Assembly: GCF_003600355.1 (NCBI RefSeq) | Contig: NZ_CP032416.1 | Location: 950,183-1,014,182, forward strand | Source: Clostridium fermenticellae | Lineage (GTDB): Bacteria > Bacillota > Clostridia > Clostridiales > Clostridiaceae | DNA: 64,000 nt | Direction of reading: 5' to 3' | Shown: one piece after another, positions 61,696 through 64,000 of the stretch | How the letters are laid out: each line of letters starts with the position of its first letter | Numbering within the stretch: the first letter of the stretch is position 1 | Program-made: the position numbers and the translations under genes | The notes under the pieces: model-generated | The model's database searches: none | Seen by the model: only the letters and a program-made list of their open reading frames with translations | Told to the model about the DNA's origin: nothing

Positions 61696-62700
61696 ATGGA
61701 CAAAAGAAAATCCAAGCATAGTAAGAAAATTGGAAATTGGAAAACAATAGTACTTTTTTTGGTATTTGAACTGATATTTACTGGAGTAACAGCTCCGCTT
61801 TTAATATTTTATGGACCATTTCAAAATGTTAAAAAAACAGTAGTTGGCGCGGCTATGACTACATTAAGCCACCAGTATATAGCTAAGTTATTTTTATCAG
61901 ATGACGAAATTAATAAAATTTTGGGAGAAAATAGTATTGATAACTTGGAACAAAGTGATATAATGCAGCTAAAATTTAGCAATAAACATGATGACAGTAT
62001 AGAGAGAGAAGAAATTAGTGATGGGAAGAAATACAAAGGATATATGTTAATTATACATGATCCTACAAGAGTTAAAGTTGGATATAGTAAAAAATTAGGT
62101 CTTGAAGGGGAAATGACAAGCCAGATAGTAAAAGATAATAAAGCAGTTGCAGCAATAAATGCAGGAGGATTTATAGACAGTTCATCTGGAGATAGTAAGT
62201 GGACAGGAACAGGCGGAAAGCCAGTTGGAATAATTATGAGTAATGGTAAAATTATGTATAATGATATTAATAATCCAGAGTCTAAGACAGATGTTGTTGC
62301 AATTACCAGGAATGGAGTACTGCTAGTGGGATCTCATAGTCTAAATGAAATGATGTCACTTGGAGTTATTGATGCTATATCGTTTTCACCGGCTTTAGTT
62401 GTGGATGGTAAGGGTACTATAAAATCAGGAGATGGTGGCTGGGGAATAGCTCCAAGAACAGCAATAGGTCAAAGAAAAGATGGCTCAATATTATTTCTGG
62501 TTATAGATGGAAGACAAACAAGCAGCTTGGGAGCTACATTAAAAGATGTACAAAATATAATGCTGCAATATGATGCTATTAATGCTTCAAATTTGGATGG
62601 AGGGTCTTCTTCAACTATGTATTATAAAGGAGAAATACTTAATAATCCATGTGACCCGCTAGGTGAAAGATCTGTTCCATCAGTCTTTTATGTTAAATAG
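61696..62700 (+). CDS. Membrane-anchored phosphodiester glycosidase domain protein
   Basis: A 334-residue protein. A basic N-terminus and one membrane helix (about 18-40) are followed by an extracellular NAGPA-type (phosphodiester glycosidase) domain of the group found in exopolysaccharide-associated Bacillus and Clostridium proteins. Motifs include AINAGGFIDSSSGDSKW, GWGIAPRTAIGQRKDGSILF, VIDGRQTSSLGATL and ASNLDGGSSSTMYY, the last with the catalytic-type Asp. It may act on sugar-phosphate linkages of wall or capsule polymers. ATG 61696 has AGGGAAGG 7 bases upstream. Confidence 0.85.
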   Translation: MDKRKSKHSKKIGNWKTIVLFLVFELIFTGVTAPLLIFYGPFQNVKKTVVGAAMTTLSHQYIAKLFLSDDEINKILGENSIDNLEQSDIMQLKFSNKHDDSIEREEISDGKKYKGYMLIIHDPTRVKVGYSKKLGLEGEMTSQIVKDNKAVAAINAGGFIDSSSGDSKWTGTGGKPVGIIMSNGKIMYNDINNPESKTDVVAITRNGVLLVGSHSLNEMMSLGVIDAISFSPALVVDGKGTIKSGDGGWGIAPRTAIGQRKDGSILFLVIDGRQTSSLGATLKDVQNIMLQYDAINASNLDGGSSSTMYYKGEILNNPCDPLGERSVPSVFYVK

Positions 62701-62732
62701 TAGCTGAAAATGTATATGAAGGAGAATTCAAT

Positions 62733-63764
62733 ATGAAAGTTTTAAAAAGGATTACACTGTGGGCTCTCATATCATTGATTTTGCAGTTTTCTGGATTTTT
62801 TTATGCAGATAAGTATCTTCTAACCTCTGATACGTCTCCTGTAAAAACTAAAAAAATAGTCAGTAAAACCAATGAGAGTCAAGAAGCAAGTATTAATATA
62901 CCTGATGATGCTGAGAATATAACAATGTCATATGATGGAAAATTTGTAGCGTACTACCATGATGATACTCTAAAGGTAGTGGATACTAAAACAGCTGATG
63001 AAAAGAATGTCGATTTTGGTGATGATGTTGAAATTTCGTACTATAAGTGGCTTCCGGATAGAAATAGAATGCTTATAGCGGAAAAATCAAATTCAAAATT
63101 TGCATCTAATTTCACTTTGGCATATTACGATGTTGATAAGGATATAAAAGAGGATGTAAAAGAATTAGATTGGTCGGATAAAAAGTCAGAGGTTGCAGAT
63201 ATACAAGCATCTCCACTCACCAACGTTATATACGTTAAAGTTGCAAATGGTGGAAAAAGAAGCAGTGTATATTGGATAAATATAATGAAAGAATTGAAAA
63301 AGGTGGATACAAAAGCTTATATGATAGGTAAAATAAACATAATACCACATGAAGATAAACTGGTATATGAAGATTTAACTTATCATAGGATATATGCAAC
63401 GGATCAGAATCAACCGATTGATATAAATGGTGTTGATGATCCAACACTTCTAGGAATAGACGATGATGACACCATATATATAGGTCAAGCTGATAAAGAT
63501 AATAATGTATCGAAGATATTTTATGGTAATATGAAAGAAGATACAAATACATTTACATCTGTAAGTTTAGATAGTTCAGTTGATAAAAACGATATATATG
63601 TTGATAGTTCAGGATATATATATGTAAATGATAATTTTAAAGGTATTGTAACAGAAATGAAAAATAGGAAACAATATAAATATCTAGGTACATTTGTACA
63701 GATATATGAAAATGGAATTGCATCTGTGAGTGATGGAAAATTAGTAAAGACTCCAATTAATTAA
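62733..63764 (+). CDS. Uncharacterised membrane-anchored protein with beta-propeller-like repeats
   Basis: A 343-residue protein. It has an N-terminal membrane anchor or uncleaved signal (about 5-26), then an extracytosolic region. Repeated strands ending in DG/DD turns (NITMSYDGKFVAYYHDDTLK, YYKWLPDRNRMLIAE, IYVDSSGYIYVND) look like blades of a WD40/TolB-type propeller. No catalytic motif or named family was recognised. It begins 32 bases after the glycosidase-domain gene with GAAGGAG, so the two are probably co-expressed and may act together at the envelope. Confidence 0.65.
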   Translation: MKVLKRITLWALISLILQFSGFFYADKYLLTSDTSPVKTKKIVSKTNESQEASINIPDDAENITMSYDGKFVAYYHDDTLKVVDTKTADEKNVDFGDDVEISYYKWLPDRNRMLIAEKSNSKFASNFTLAYYDVDKDIKEDVKELDWSDKKSEVADIQASPLTNVIYVKVANGGKRSSVYWINIMKELKKVDTKAYMIGKINIIPHEDKLVYEDLTYHRIYATDQNQPIDINGVDDPTLLGIDDDDTIYIGQADKDNNVSKIFYGNMKEDTNTFTSVSLDSSVDKNDIYVDSSGYIYVNDNFKGIVTEMKNRKQYKYLGTFVQIYENGIASVSDGKLVKTPIN

Positions 63765-63788
63765 ACATTTAAGAAGGGATGATTTTTA

Positions 63789-64000
63789 TTGAACAATTGG
63801 TTACTACAAAAAATACTTATAGTACCTGCAGTACTTATAGGACTTACTGTTCATGAATATGCACATGCTGTAGTTGCAGATAGATTAGGTGATAAAACTC
63901 CTAAGTTTCAAGGAAGACTTACGCTAAACCCATTTGTGCATGTAGATATAATAGGTTTTTTAATGATTATACTTATAGGTTTTGGTTGGGCTAAGCCTAT
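63789..64000 (+). CDS. Site-2 protease family (M50) metalloprotease, 5' part
   Basis: Only the first 70 residues are in the window. TTG 63789 follows an AAGAAGGGATG site. The first membrane segment carries the zinc motif HEYAH (H22, E23, H26) in [20 protein letters not shown], and [17 protein letters not shown] is the usual second landmark of this compact group (YwhC-like). It is an intramembrane protease; the second metal motif lies beyond the edge. It is adjacent to the preceding gene. Confidence 0.9.
   Translation, partial: MNNWLLQKILIVPAVLIGLTVHEYAHAVVADRLGDKTPKFQGRLTLNPFVHVDIIGFLMIILIGFGWAKP

Overview
The window is low-GC, AT-rich DNA from a Firmicute, most likely a cluster I Clostridium (Clostridium sensu stricto). 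Supporting this are the gene order bofC-ruvA-ruvB-queA-tgt-yajC-yrzE-like, then secD-secF-(recJ locus)-apt-relA-dtd-hemZ-hisS-aspS, the SCIFF peptide with its radical-SAM maturase, a type I-B style 30-nt clostridial CRISPR repeat, a multi-subunit [FeFe]-hydrogenase, TTG/GTG starts, and strong GGAGG ribosome binding sites. The species cannot be fixed from the sequence. The hydrogenase subunit set resembles the NADP/ferredoxin-linked Hyt enzyme of acetogenic clostridia.

Layout. 1-802 holds the tail of one gene, gene debris and a CRISPR leader. 803-7035 is a very large CRISPR array: 74 intact repeats, one repeat split by an IS3-family element at 5697-6955, and one degenerate terminal repeat, with 75 spacers. 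No cas genes are present. 7193-7783 is a bofC-like gene. 7903-11550 contains two more insertion sequences. The first is IS1634-like and is flanked by a perfect 105-bp target duplication. The second is IS4-like and sits inside the right-hand copy of that duplication with its own 9-bp duplication.

11634-30046 is a conserved housekeeping block: recombination (ruvAB), queuosine (queA, tgt), secretion (yajC, secD, secF), SCIFF (scfA, scfB), a short RecJ-fold protein that has lost most catalytic residues, apt, rel, dtd, a metallo-hydrolase, hemZ, hisS and aspS. 30050-37352 is more accessory: a DUF6483-type protein, a ClpE-like ATPase, an XRE-cupin regulator, a Tyr/Asp- and Arg-rich small protein, a cupin, an amino-acid permease and a 41-residue protein. 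37511-41344 has polA, coaE and a lytic transglycosylase. 41376-41799 is an RNA transcription unit with tRNA-Leu(GAG) and a candidate 6S RNA. 42110-47194 is a five-gene hydrogenase operon with a candidate Rex operator upstream. 47435-50074 is threonine metabolism (ACT regulator, hom, thrB). A 260-bp foldback element lies at 50113-50372, with a 58-bp relative between hisS and aspS. 50451-64000 is envelope and division: a SPOR protein, maf, radC, mreBCD, a PBP2 homologue, minCDE, rodA, mgsA, a phosphodiester glycosidase-domain protein, an unknown anchored protein and the start of an M50 protease.

The most noteworthy items are the nested insertion history (the 105-bp duplication matches the long variable duplications known for IS1634), the transposon-split CRISPR repeat, the catalytically degenerate RecJ-like protein at the recJ locus, the foldback repeat family, and the tRNA-Leu/6S RNA candidate transcript.
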